From positions 1 to 8,169 of the forward strand of contig JAAZBI010000062.1 of assembly GCA_012513875.1 (NCBI GenBank): a stretch of 8,169 nucleotides of DNA, given 5' to 3'. Under the pieces are notes generated by a model. That model had not been told where the DNA came from, did not search any database, and worked only from the letters and a program-made list of their open reading frames with translations. Numbering within the stretch: position 1 is the stretch's first letter; every line of letters begins with the position of its first letter. Source of the DNA: Mollicutes bacterium. Its GTDB lineage: Bacteria; Bacillota_I; Bacilli_A; RF39; UBA660. Both the position numbers and the translations under genes were made by a program. Shown here in pieces: positions 1 to 5,514 of this stretch.

Positions 1-19
1 AAAAAAAAAAAAAAAAAAA
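1..19. repeat. Poly-A tract at the window's left edge
   Basis: Nineteen consecutive A, running straight into the GGAG Shine-Dalgarno of the first gene. The window also ends in seven A (8163-8169), so a closed circle would carry a 26-A homopolymer. This may be a real slippery tract or an artefact of closing an assembly on low-complexity ends; the sequence alone cannot decide. Confidence 0.8.
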
Positions 20-31
20 GGAGAACAGATT

Positions 32-724
32 ATGAAAAAGTTATTAGAGAGCAAGTATAACAATGCTTTAGAAATTATCGAGGAAACGGGAAAATTACCA
101 ATGGCTGTAATTGATGATGGAGATTTGGAAAAAATACAAGACGAGTTAGAAAAATTAGGATATGAAAGCTATGTTGACGAAAGTACGGATTGGTTAATTG
201 TAGATGACGCAAGATTATTGATCGAATACGGAAGAAACAAGGAAAAATCTATATTTGCGATTGAAAGAAAGGTTATCGAGGAAATTATTGACGAATTAGA
301 TACGGCAGAAATTTATAAAATGACATACGAAGAAGCATTAGGTTACAGCTTTACCGGTACAGCTTATACAATTCTTGATGTGGCAGATGGCAGAATATTT
401 ACGAGATGGCTCATGCAAAATAATTATATGATGGATGATTTCGGCGAGATAGTACTTTGTAGCATTAACACTCCATTAGAATCTTTAACGGAAAATGACT
501 TGTTAGATGATAGTGAATTAAGAGAATTTCATAGTTATATATACGATAACTGGGACGAATATAATGGCATAGAAGATTATATAATAGAAAAATACGGTAG
601 TTATAGTTTGGATGAAAGAATATGGGATTATATAGATTGGTTGGCAAGTGAGTATGAGCTTAATTATGAAAGTATAAAAGAGCAACTTGATGAGGTTTAT
701 AATAGAGCATATACAAGGAGGTAA
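32..724 (+). CDS. Highly acidic 230-aa protein of unknown function
   Basis: I do not recognise a family. The protein has about 56 Asp/Glu against about 22 Lys/Arg, a net charge near -34, spread along its length. It has no signal peptide or membrane segment, so it should be cytoplasmic. Helix-rich acidic blocks (residues 25-50, 80-95, 150-225) flank a more hydrophobic middle (about 105-150). The ATG follows an AGGAG-type site at 19-23 with good spacing. It is the first gene of a five-gene run ending at the terminators after 1479. Its last two codons, AGG AGG, double as the Shine-Dalgarno of the next gene. Strong acidity with no enzyme motif is compatible with a DNA-mimic such as an anti-restriction or anti-repressor protein, but I could not match the ArdA motif, so that role is inference only. 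Confidence 0.9.
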   Translation: MKKLLESKYNNALEIIEETGKLPMAVIDDGDLEKIQDELEKLGYESYVDESTDWLIVDDARLLIEYGRNKEKSIFAIERKVIEEIIDELDTAEIYKMTYEEALGYSFTGTAYTILDVADGRIFTRWLMQNNYMMDDFGEIVLCSINTPLESLTENDLLDDSELREFHSYIYDNWDEYNGIEDYIIEKYGSYSLDERIWDYIDWLASEYELNYESIKEQLDEVYNRAYTRR

Positions 725-729
725 AAGCG

Positions 730-912
730 TTGAAAAATCTATCTAAAGCAATAAAGGAATATTCTTTAATTGTTGCAGGAATGGCAAAAGAATATACAGA
801 AAAAGAGTTAACAGTTGACATTATAAGGAAAGACCATCCAGAATTGAATTTTATGGATGATGAAGAAATAGAGGTTATTATAAAGTATGCAAATACAGCA
901 AGAAATATTTAA
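730..912 (+). CDS. Small hypothetical protein, 60 aa, TTG start
   Basis: Family not recognised. The start is TTG, chosen because a full AAGGAGG lies at 715-721, eight bases upstream, inside the end of the preceding gene; the two genes are probably translationally coupled. The product is soluble, with a basic amphipathic N-terminus (about residues 1-25) and a second acidic/helical half containing a DDEEIE patch. It has no Cys and no membrane segment. It is the second gene of the accessory run 32-1479. A small helical DNA- or protein-binding role is possible but unsupported. Confidence 0.75.
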   Translation: MKNLSKAIKEYSLIVAGMAKEYTEKELTVDIIRKDHPELNFMDDEEIEVIIKYANTARNI

Positions 913-929
913 TTTAGGAGGATTAAAAA

Positions 930-1139
930 ATGGAGATTATTTATATTTTAACGGTATCAACAAATGAAGCTTCAGCGGATTGGTATTTTACAACAGAGGA
1001 AAGAGCAATTAATTTTATTAAGGACAATTTCGGATTTGACGAACCGAGAAAAATAACAAACCAACATTATCAAGGTATTCATCATGTTTATGTAATTACT
1101 AATCAAGCAATCGACCAAATAAAAATAGGAGGATATTAG
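930..1139 (+). CDS. Small hypothetical protein, 69 aa
   Basis: Family not recognised. The ATG is preceded by AGGAGG at 916-921. Alternating hydrophobic stretches at residues 2-9 and 52-58 look like beta strands around a helix (about 22-33), suggesting a small alpha/beta domain. It is soluble and has no membrane segment. The bases encoding residues 14-18 contain one copy of a 15-base motif (969-983) that recurs almost exactly at 8139-8153 and in part in rep. The AGGAGG for the next gene (1127-1132) lies inside the last codons of this one, so the two are coupled. Third gene of the accessory run. Confidence 0.75.
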   Translation: MEIIYILTVSTNEASADWYFTTEERAINFIKDNFGFDEPRKITNQHYQGIHHVYVITNQAIDQIKIGGY

Positions 1140-1142
1140 AAT

Positions 1143-1319
1143 ATGTATAACGGATTGGATTGGGAAGTTGCAAAGTATGGTCAATTATTCGACCGTACTG
1201 ACCTTGAAAATAAAAATTATGGTGTTGTAACAACCAAGATTTACAAGTATCAAGAAAAATTTTATGTAGAGGTTTGGCAAAACGGAATAAGATTGATATT
1301 TATTGAATTAATTGATTAA
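1143..1319 (+). CDS. Small hypothetical protein, 58 aa
   Basis: Too short for many gene callers but well supported: ATG ten bases after an AGGAGG, three bases after the previous stop, and 58 sense codons up to TAA at 1317-1319. The product begins MYNGLDWEVAKYGQLFD. Its C-terminal half alternates hydrophobic and polar residues (KIYKYQEKFYVEVWQNG), as in a beta hairpin, and ends in a hydrophobic strand, LIFIELID. It is soluble with no Cys. No family recognised. Fourth gene of the accessory run; the next Shine-Dalgarno starts right after its stop. Confidence 0.7.
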   Translation: MYNGLDWEVAKYGQLFDRTDLENKNYGVVTTKIYKYQEKFYVEVWQNGIRLIFIELID

Positions 1320-1332
1320 AGGAGGTTAAAAA

Positions 1333-1479
1333 ATGGCTAAAACTGAAAGGTTATTTATAAGAATTGCTCCGGAATTAAAAAAGCAGTTGCAGGAGATGGC
1401 GAAAGCTGAAAATAGAAATTTAAGCAATTTCATAGAAAGTATATTGATTAAGAAAATCGAAGAAAAAAGTCAAGAGTAA
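1333..1479 (+). CDS. Ribbon-helix-helix (Arc/CopG-type) DNA-binding protein, 48 aa
   Basis: The sequence fits the ribbon-helix-helix fold. A short strand, RLFIRIAP (residues 6-13), is followed by helix A with ELKKQLQEMAKAE and by helix B after the turn NRNLSNFIESILIKKI (28-43). In this family two chains pair, and the polar side chains of the strand (here likely R6, I8, R10) read the major groove of an inverted-repeat operator. The start ATG lies seven bases after GGAGG (1321-1325). The gene ends the accessory run: its last codons form the left arm of the terminator hairpin at 1466-1491. It lies just before the large intergenic region, so a natural role is repression of phage promoters or copy-number control, but the operator is not identified. 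Antitoxins also use this fold, and no toxin partner is obvious. Confidence 0.8.
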   Translation: MAKTERLFIRIAPELKKQLQEMAKAENRNLSNFIESILIKKIEEKSQE

Positions 1480-1491
1480 AATCTTGACTTT
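1466..1491 (+). terminator. Rho-independent terminator of the accessory run
   Basis: A perfect 10-bp stem, AAAGTCAAGA (1466-1475) with TCTTGACTTT (1482-1491), and a 6-base loop holding the stop codon of the ribbon-helix-helix gene. It is followed by a T-rich but C-interrupted tail (1492-1500). The stem is GC-poor, so it may be leaky, and a second terminator follows. Confidence 0.75.
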
Positions 1492-1544
1492 CTTTTCTTT
1501 CAGGAATAAAAAAAAAGTATGTGTTTCGAGGTTTTAAATAAAAA

Positions 1545-1576
1545 AAAAAGGCAGGCGTCTTTTTGCCTGCCTTTTT
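1545..1576. terminator. Strong bidirectional terminator
   Basis: GGCAGGC (1550-1556) pairs with GCCTGCC (1565-1571) around an 8-base loop, and five A-T pairs extend the stem outward. On the + strand the stem runs into TTTTT. On the - strand it is followed by ten T. It can stop transcription in both directions and separates the structural/accessory transcript from the origin region, like the terminator before the Ff intergenic region. Confidence 0.85.
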
Positions 1577-1586
1577 CTCCCTAATA

Positions 1587-1600
1587 ATCGGCAAGCCGAT
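1587..1600. other. Compact hairpin, possible origin or packaging element
   Basis: ATCGGC (1587-1592) and GCCGAT (1595-1600) are perfect complements with only AA between them. In single-stranded DNA this would fold as a 5-bp stem with a 4-base loop. It has no T tract and lies just downstream of the strong terminator, so it is more likely a DNA-level signal than a third terminator. Function is inferred from position only. Confidence 0.4.
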
Positions 1601-1801
1601 ACGAGTTAATTGACGTTCTATTTTTAGCTTGACTTGTAAAATTAAGTTTTTCTGTATAGTGTGATACCCTTTAGGTGTAGTTATGGAAAAAATAAAAATG
1701 ATACCGCGGACGAGAAATAAAGAAAACCAATGAATGTACAATGCGTGCTTTAGAAGTAAAAAAAAAGATTTTAATATTTCAAAAAAAGTAAAATGTTTTC
1801 G

Positions 1802-1875
1802 GCGTGATTAGTTGGCACGCTTTGTGCAATACTTGACATAGTATCATTATTTAGTCACTTTGCGTGATTCGTTGG
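1802..1875. repeat. Direct repeat pair GCGTGATnnGTTGG-type, iteron candidate
   Basis: GCGTGATTAGTTGG (1802-1815) recurs as GCGTGATTCGTTGG (1862-1875): 13 of 14 bases match and the starts are exactly 60 bases apart. The first copy is also the left arm of an inverted repeat, GCGTG (1802-1806) with CACGC (1816-1820). A weaker third copy (GCGTGATGATGTGG) lies at 3617-3630. GC-rich words like these stand out in such AT-rich DNA. They are plausible Rep or regulator binding sites upstream of rep. Confidence 0.5.
1831..1859. other. Possible dif-like (Xer recombination) site
   Basis: ACTTGACATAG (1831-1841) matches 8 of 11 bases of the XerD-side arm of Bacillus-type dif as I remember it (AGTTTACATAA). 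After a 7-base centre, ATTTAGTCACT (1849-1859) matches about 6 of 11 bases of the other arm. Several inoviruses lacking an integrase insert at host dif through XerCD, and this phage has no integrase. The TTGACA inside could equally be a -35 box, but no good -10 follows. Weak evidence. Confidence 0.2.
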
Positions 1876-1991
1876 TTAAAAAAAGTAATTAAATATAAAT
1901 ATATGATTTATAAAAGCTAATAAAAGGAATAGGATTGCGTTTGTTTTTAATCTTATTTCTTTTATTTATTTACGTTTAGTTATATTTAGTG

Positions 1992-2000
1992 TGTTATATT
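1992..2000 (+). promoter_or_regulatory. Extended -10 promoter for rep
   Basis: TG-T-TATATT is an extended -10 element (five of six matches to TATAAT plus the upstream TG). No good -35 sits at 17-18 bases upstream, as is common for extended -10 promoters. The expected start is near 2007, only about ten bases before the first rep ATG, which bears on the start choice for rep. Confidence 0.4.
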
Positions 2001-2017
2001 GATTATGTATATAAATT

Positions 2018-2851
2018 ATGGTAATATTAAAAAAAAATGTCAAATTTAAACATATTAGGATAAAATATAAAATGCAATTATTTGGTGATTTAAACGTCTA
2101 TTATTATCCAAACAAAAAAGAAAATCCATATAAAATTGTTATGCACAAAAAACGATTTAATGCAGAAGAAATAATATTTGAAAATAACAATAATGAAAGA
2201 GCGTTTATTGATAATGAAGAAAAATTGATGAATAATATAATTAGAGCAAAAACTAAAATTAGAGATTATGCCTATTGCAATAATTGGGAATACTTTGTAA
2301 CATTCACTTTCAGTGATTCAAATATTGACAGATACGATTTAAAGGAAATCAAAAAAAGAATAAGTATTTTTTTTAATAACTATAAAAAAAGGAAAAACAA
2401 TGATTTTAAATATTTATTAATTCCAGAATTCCATAAAGATGGTGCTGTCCATTTTCATGGGTTGGTATCAGGAATAAATAATAATGATTTGCATTTATTT
2501 AAATTGAATGAAAAATTACCGCAATACATATATTCGCAATTAAAAGAAGGAAATCAAATATATGATTTTACAGAATTTTCTAAGAGATTTGGCTATACTG
2601 TTGTTGAAACTATAAGAAATAAACAAGCTTCAGCGAATTATATAACTAAATATATAACTAAAGATTTATTATCGCTACCGCTTGGGACATGCTGTTATCT
2701 TAATTCAAAAGGATTGAAATTACCGGAATTAATACTTCAAGATTATGGTGGTATTGTACCAAAGAATGAAAAAATATATGAAAATGAATACGTATGTATT
2801 TTATGGGTGCAAGATATTGATAAATACTTAAGCATAATGATGGGGGCATAA
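2018..2851 (+). CDS. HUH rolling-circle replication initiator (gene II-like Rep), 277 aa
   Basis: Rep nicks the plus strand at the origin, becomes covalently joined to the 5' end, and starts rolling-circle synthesis. All three family motifs are visible: motif 1 FVTFTF (residues 93-98); motif 2 HFH at 145-147, the His-hydrophobic-His metal site, preceded by PEFH at 136-139; and motif 3 YITKYITK at 208-215, whose Tyr208 or Tyr212 should be the nicking residue. The ASANY context before motif 3 is typical of filamentous-phage and related Reps. The protein is Lys-rich, as expected for DNA binding. The ATG at 2018 has no Shine-Dalgarno. An in-frame ATG at 2072 (Met19) has AGGA at 2057-2060 and may be the true start, giving 259 aa. 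The intergenic region upstream is the expected target. Confidence 0.93.
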   Translation: MVILKKNVKFKHIRIKYKMQLFGDLNVYYYPNKKENPYKIVMHKKRFNAEEIIFENNNNERAFIDNEEKLMNNIIRAKTKIRDYAYCNNWEYFVTFTFSDSNIDRYDLKEIKKRISIFFNNYKKRKNNDFKYLLIPEFHKDGAVHFHGLVSGINNNDLHLFKLNEKLPQYIYSQLKEGNQIYDFTEFSKRFGYTVVETIRNKQASANYITKYITKDLLSLPLGTCCYLNSKGLKLPELILQDYGGIVPKNEKIYENEYVCILWVQDIDKYLSIMMGA

Positions 2852-2871
2852 AATTTTCTAAAAAATAATTC

Positions 2872-2900
2872 TTGACAAATATTGCTAAAAGTAATATTAT
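2872..2900 (+). promoter_or_regulatory. Consensus sigma-A promoter of the structural operon
   Basis: A perfect TTGACA (2872-2877), an ideal 17-base spacer, and TATTAT (2895-2900, five of six matches). Transcription should begin near 2907 and read into the small Cys protein, the SSB and the coat genes. It is the best promoter match in the window, fitting the need for abundant SSB and coat protein. Confidence 0.8.
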
Positions 2901-2911
2901 AGTCATAGAAA

Positions 2912-2928
2912 TTTAAAATGGTTTTAAA
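2912..2928. promoter_or_regulatory. Inverted repeat at the operon start, operator or leader hairpin
   Basis: TTTAAAA (2912-2918), a TGG spacer and TTTTAAA (2922-2928) form a perfect 7-bp inverted repeat a few bases after the predicted transcription start. It could be an operator, for example for the ribbon-helix-helix protein, or a weak leader hairpin. The remaining leader to 3030 is AT-rich with a repeated AAATTCAT (2934-2941 and 2966-2973) and no gene. Confidence 0.35.
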
Positions 2929-3030
2929 AGCAAAATTCATTATAGTATAGAGCATTATAACAGAAATTCATATATTTATCAATATGCTTATTTTAACGGT
3001 CTGTAAAAGGATAAAAAATAGGAGATTATT

Positions 3031-3207
3031 ATGAATGGTTATGATTTAAGAGATATTCTAGATTTAAAATGTGAAACTTGTTTAAATGATGAAAACTGTA
3101 AAATAAAAGACGGTTTAATTTTAGTTTCTAACAATTTTAAGCAAAATGCAGTAAATAATGATTATTTAAAAATAATCAATTACTGCTTATTTTTTAGAAA
3201 AAAATAA
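3031..3207 (+). CDS. Small Cys-containing protein, 58 aa, possibly metal-binding
   Basis: Supported by an AGGAG at 3020-3024, a clean 58-codon frame, and its position as first gene after the strong promoter and just before the probable SSB gene. Cys residues at 14, 17, 23 and 52 (CETC, then five residues to Cys23) could form a zinc or metal site. It is soluble, with no signal or membrane segment and a Lys-rich C-terminus. In Ff phages the genes beside gene V encode replication-control products (gene X is an internal start in gene II), but no sequence similarity is claimed. Family not recognised. Confidence 0.7.
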   Translation: MNGYDLRDILDLKCETCLNDENCKIKDGLILVSNNFKQNAVNNDYLKIINYCLFFRKK

Positions 3208-3227
3208 AATAAAAAGGAGATTTAAAA

Positions 3228-3563
3228 ATGAAACAAAATGTATTAGTTATTTTCGCTCGTGGCTACAGAATGGAAAATGAAGATAAGAGTATCAATGAAG
3301 GTGTATCAATTAATTATCTTCTTACTGATGACTTATCGCCAGTAGGAGATAAGGTTGAAAGAGGAATTCGTTTTTCTAAAGGTTCTTTACCGCTTGAAAA
3401 AGCAAGGTCAATTAATAAAGTTCCCGGTTTGTATGAAGCAACTTTTACGGTGAAAGCTGATTCTAAAGGTGCAGTAACGCTGAAGTTAACTGACATTGAT
3501 TTCATTTCTGAAATTAAAGTTGAATATCCCGATATGGAAAAAGAAATAAAAAAAGTAGTGTAG
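3228..3563 (+). CDS. Probable single-stranded DNA-binding protein (gene V-like), 111 aa
   Basis: A phage SSB coats the newly displaced plus strand and keeps it single-stranded until packaging. The size (111 aa; Ff pV is 87), cytoplasmic character, strong AAGGAG site, and position after rep and before the small coat genes all fit. The sequence reads as a small beta-rich OB-type domain: strands around residues 4-10, 25-32 and 68-76 (VPGLYEATFTV), a turn KADSKGA (76-82), and a strand TLKLTDIDFI (84-93). Conserved-looking aromatics (Tyr13, Tyr30, Tyr69, Phe92) could stack on bases. No catalytic motif is seen. Pattern recognition rather than a proven match; an unrelated small beta protein cannot be excluded. 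Confidence 0.6.
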   Translation: MKQNVLVIFARGYRMENEDKSINEGVSINYLLTDDLSPVGDKVERGIRFSKGSLPLEKARSINKVPGLYEATFTVKADSKGAVTLKLTDIDFISEIKVEYPDMEKEIKKVV

Positions 3564-3584
3564 ATAATTATATTGATATGCGAG

Positions 3585-3619
3585 CCGCGGTTAAAGCGGT
3601 TTCGCTTTTCGATTAAGCG
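3585..3619. other. GC-rich cluster of overlapping hairpins after the SSB gene
   Basis: Three mutually exclusive stems share bases: CCGC (3585-3588) with GCGG (3596-3599); AAAGCG (3593-3598) with CGCTTT (3603-3608) around GTTT; and CGCTT (3603-3607) with AAGCG (3615-3619). The patch is far richer in GC than its surroundings and uses codons (CGG, CGC, TCG) avoided in neighbouring genes, so it looks like a cis signal rather than coding. Candidates are an RNA control element for the downstream tiny genes or a DNA packaging/origin hairpin. Confidence 0.5.
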
Positions 3620-3626
3620 TGATGAT

Positions 3627-3707
3627 GTGGACATAGAAAATCATGTTGTATTTTATTGGTTTTATGCATTTGTAATAGCAATAATAATGTATTGCGTAGG
3701 AGATTAA
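3627..3707 (+). CDS. Tiny membrane protein, 26 aa, in the pVII position
   Basis: A GTG-started frame encodes an acidic N-terminus (VDIENH) followed by one hydrophobic segment (VVFYWFYAFVIAIIMYCV) and a short GD tail. Its end carries the AGGAG of the next gene, implying coupling. Ff pVII (33 aa) and pIX (32 aa) are similar tip proteins encoded directly after the SSB gene, and pVII also lacks its own good ribosome site. No Shine-Dalgarno is visible here. A longer version from TTG at 3573 (44 aa) would add a basic stretch over the hairpin cluster. The frame also continues the SSB frame past its TAG. Real translation is plausible but unproven. Confidence 0.4.
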   Translation: MDIENHVVFYWFYAFVIAIIMYCVGD

Positions 3708-3708
3708 T

Positions 3709-3837
3709 ATGTATATAATGCCAGATAGTTCAATAATAATATCTGTAGTAATTTACTATATATTATTTTTAATAATATTTACGCTTTTTATAACATCAAT
3801 AATTTATTATATCATACAAAATAAAAGAAATTATTGA
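3709..3837 (+). CDS. Small single-span membrane protein, 42 aa, pIX-like position
   Basis: The ATG is preceded by AGGAG (3699-3703) lying in the end of the upstream tiny frame. The product has a short N-terminus with Asp6, a long hydrophobic span (about residues 9-36) and a basic tail (QNKRNY), the layout of filamentous-phage minor coat proteins that wait in the host membrane before assembly. It lacks a cleavable signal. The stop TGA forms part of the ribosome site of the pIII-like gene. Assignment as a tip protein is by size, topology and position, not sequence match. Confidence 0.65.
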   Translation: MYIMPDSSIIISVVIYYILFLIIFTLFITSIIYYIIQNKRNY

Positions 3838-3844
3838 GGTGAAT

Positions 3845-5509
3845 ATGAAAAAAATAAAAAAAATCATAGCAATAATTTTAATAATTCAAATGATATTGAT
3901 AAGTCCATTGTCAGTATATTTTGGTGTCAAAAATAATGTTTATGCAGAACCTTTTGTGCTAACAGGGTTATCAATGAAATTTATTGCAACTGTATGTGCA
4001 TCTTTAGGAATATTAGCATTTATAACTGAAAATATGGACTTTGAAGATTTCTATAATGGATTTATAGAATTTGTGGAAGATGTAAAAGGTGTTCTTGATT
4101 TTCAACAAGATTTGATATCTACAATAGTTAATGCAATTATAACTTCAACAAAAATAGAAATATTAACTATTGTTGAATATATAAAAGAATATTTTAATTC
4201 AATCGTAGAGGAATTGGTACCTGAACCTGATATAGTAGAAACATATCCGGGTGTAAAGGCAATTCATAACCGTAATTATGAAGGTCAATTAGATTTAATT
4301 GAAACAAATTATATTGAAGTTGAAATAGGAAATGGATATGTTTTAAATTATCGTTTGGATTATCAAACTGGCATTAAATTTAAATTTTTAGCTAACGTAC
4401 AATATAATGGAACAACAGTAGATGGTTATAGTATTAATAAATGGCTAACAGATTATCCATTAGGAGATAAAAGAACAGATGACGCAAAATTTATGTCAAA
4501 AATACAATTTTCAGATGAAAGTATAATATTTGATTGGATATTAGTAAATTATAAGACAAATCAAATGTTTGAAGGAAATATAACAGAGGAAATAGAACCA
4601 TTAATAGGACTTTCAGATATACCAGAATTGTCAACAGGAGATGAAGTGACAATTCCTAAAATACAATCAACACCTATTAGTTTGGCTTTGCCTTGGGATT
4701 TGGATATTGATACGGAAGACGTATTAGGATTAGATGAAGATTCATTTTTGGAAATGATAAATAATGAATCTTTAGAAAATTATTTAGATAGATTGTTAGA
4801 TTTGCCTAAATCGGTAACAGATTCAATTTATCCGCCAGATATAACTATTGAAGATGGTGAAATATCAGGCGTTGAAGGAACAACATGGGATGATGTATTA
4901 GTTGAAGGAAAAGAACATACTACATTATTGGAAAGAATAGCAGATAGAATTGACATAATTTCTACTGATATTAAAAAATTTTTTAATCCTGATACTACAC
5001 CTGATGATGATAATGGTATTGATTGGGGTAATTTTAAAAATTTCTTTGATATATTTTGGATTTTCTATTATTTAATTATAATAGCAATATTGCTATTAGT
5101 TAAATTTTTAGCTGTTGTAATGGATATATTAAGTATTCCAGCAAATACTGCATTGTTTGATTCATACCCGACTATACTGCAAGGTATAAATTATATAAAG
5201 GGTTTGAAAGTAGGCGGTTTTAATATAACATTACAACAAATATTTGAATATATGTTTATGGTGTTCTTCTTTATATATATAGTTACAACACTACAAAAGT
5301 TATATCATGTATTTACAGGTGTTGAAAGACAAGAGTTGCGACATAATCAAAGAGATATTCAAATTGATAAAACATCATTTTCAAATGAAATTCCATCAAA
5401 TATTTATAATAAAAAAATTTACGATAACATAATAATGAGAGATCCAAAAGGACCTGACGAAGAGTATATGAATTTATCAGATGAAGAAAAATTCGGAAGG
5501 GACGGTTGA
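3845..5509 (+). CDS. Secreted, membrane-anchored adsorption/tip protein (pIII-like), 554 aa
   Basis: The largest gene and the expected place for the receptor-binding protein. It has a classic signal peptide: basic start MKKIKK, a hydrophobic core, and a likely cleavage after NNVYA (residue 34). A further hydrophobic stretch follows at about 39-60. Then comes a long acidic, low-Cys ectodomain (about 65-395), with an Asp-rich linker near 380-393 before the membrane region. Two hydrophobic spans (about 400-428 and 465-486) and a charged tail of about 65 residues end the protein. Ff pIII has one anchor and almost no tail, so the C-terminus is unusual. I chose ATG 3845 because GAGG (3836-3839) is five bases upstream; GTG 3839 would add two residues. 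The exact receptor cannot be inferred. Confidence 0.8.
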   Translation: MKKIKKIIAIILIIQMILISPLSVYFGVKNNVYAEPFVLTGLSMKFIATVCASLGILAFITENMDFEDFYNGFIEFVEDVKGVLDFQQDLISTIVNAIITSTKIEILTIVEYIKEYFNSIVEELVPEPDIVETYPGVKAIHNRNYEGQLDLIETNYIEVEIGNGYVLNYRLDYQTGIKFKFLANVQYNGTTVDGYSINKWLTDYPLGDKRTDDAKFMSKIQFSDESIIFDWILVNYKTNQMFEGNITEEIEPLIGLSDIPELSTGDEVTIPKIQSTPISLALPWDLDIDTEDVLGLDEDSFLEMINNESLENYLDRLLDLPKSVTDSIYPPDITIEDGEISGVEGTTWDDVLVEGKEHTTLLERIADRIDIISTDIKKFFNPDTTPDDDNGIDWGNFKNFFDIFWIFYYLIIIAILLLVKFLAVVMDILSIPANTALFDSYPTILQGINYIKGLKVGGFNITLQQIFEYMFMVFFFIYIVTTLQKLYHVFTGVERQELRHNQRDIQIDKTSFSNEIPSNIYNKKIYDNIIMRDPKGPDEEYMNLSDEEKFGRDG

Positions 5510-5514
5510 TAAAA

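Larger units (their letters stand above)
1577..2017. other. Main intergenic region; candidate origin and packaging region
   Basis: About 440 bases without a convincing gene, between the terminators and rep. In filamentous phages the region before gene II carries the plus- and minus-strand origins and the packaging hairpin. Seen here: a compact hairpin (1587-1600), two TGATACC heptamers (1662-1668 and 1699-1705), a CCGCGG site (1704-1709), an inverted repeat GCGTG/CACGC (1802-1820), a 14-base direct repeat at 60-base spacing (1802 and 1862), a possible dif-like site (1831-1859), a pyrimidine-rich AT stretch (1935-1975) and an extended -10 promoter (1992-2000). The nick site itself cannot be assigned by reading. 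Confidence 0.55.

Noticed and set aside
32..724. Direct assignment of the acidic protein as ArdA
   Set aside because: Only charge fits; the characteristic ArdA sequence blocks could not be found by eye.
1683..1733. A 16-codon frame with a weak AGGTG site, followed by an overlapping 7-codon frame
   Set aside because: Too short, of no recognisable composition, and inside the presumed origin region; most likely chance.
1448..1741. A 97-codon open frame on the minus strand over the terminators
   Set aside because: It reads through both terminator hairpins and A/T tracts, giving runs of Phe and Lys, and has no ribosome site. Other minus-strand frames (465-647, 972-1184, 2700-2955, 3314-3634, 5313-5642) lie opposite well-supported genes and were also dismissed.
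1833..1861. A sigma-A promoter from the TTGACA at 1833-1838
   Set aside because: At 16-18 bases downstream the sequence (around CACTTT) does not resemble a -10 box.
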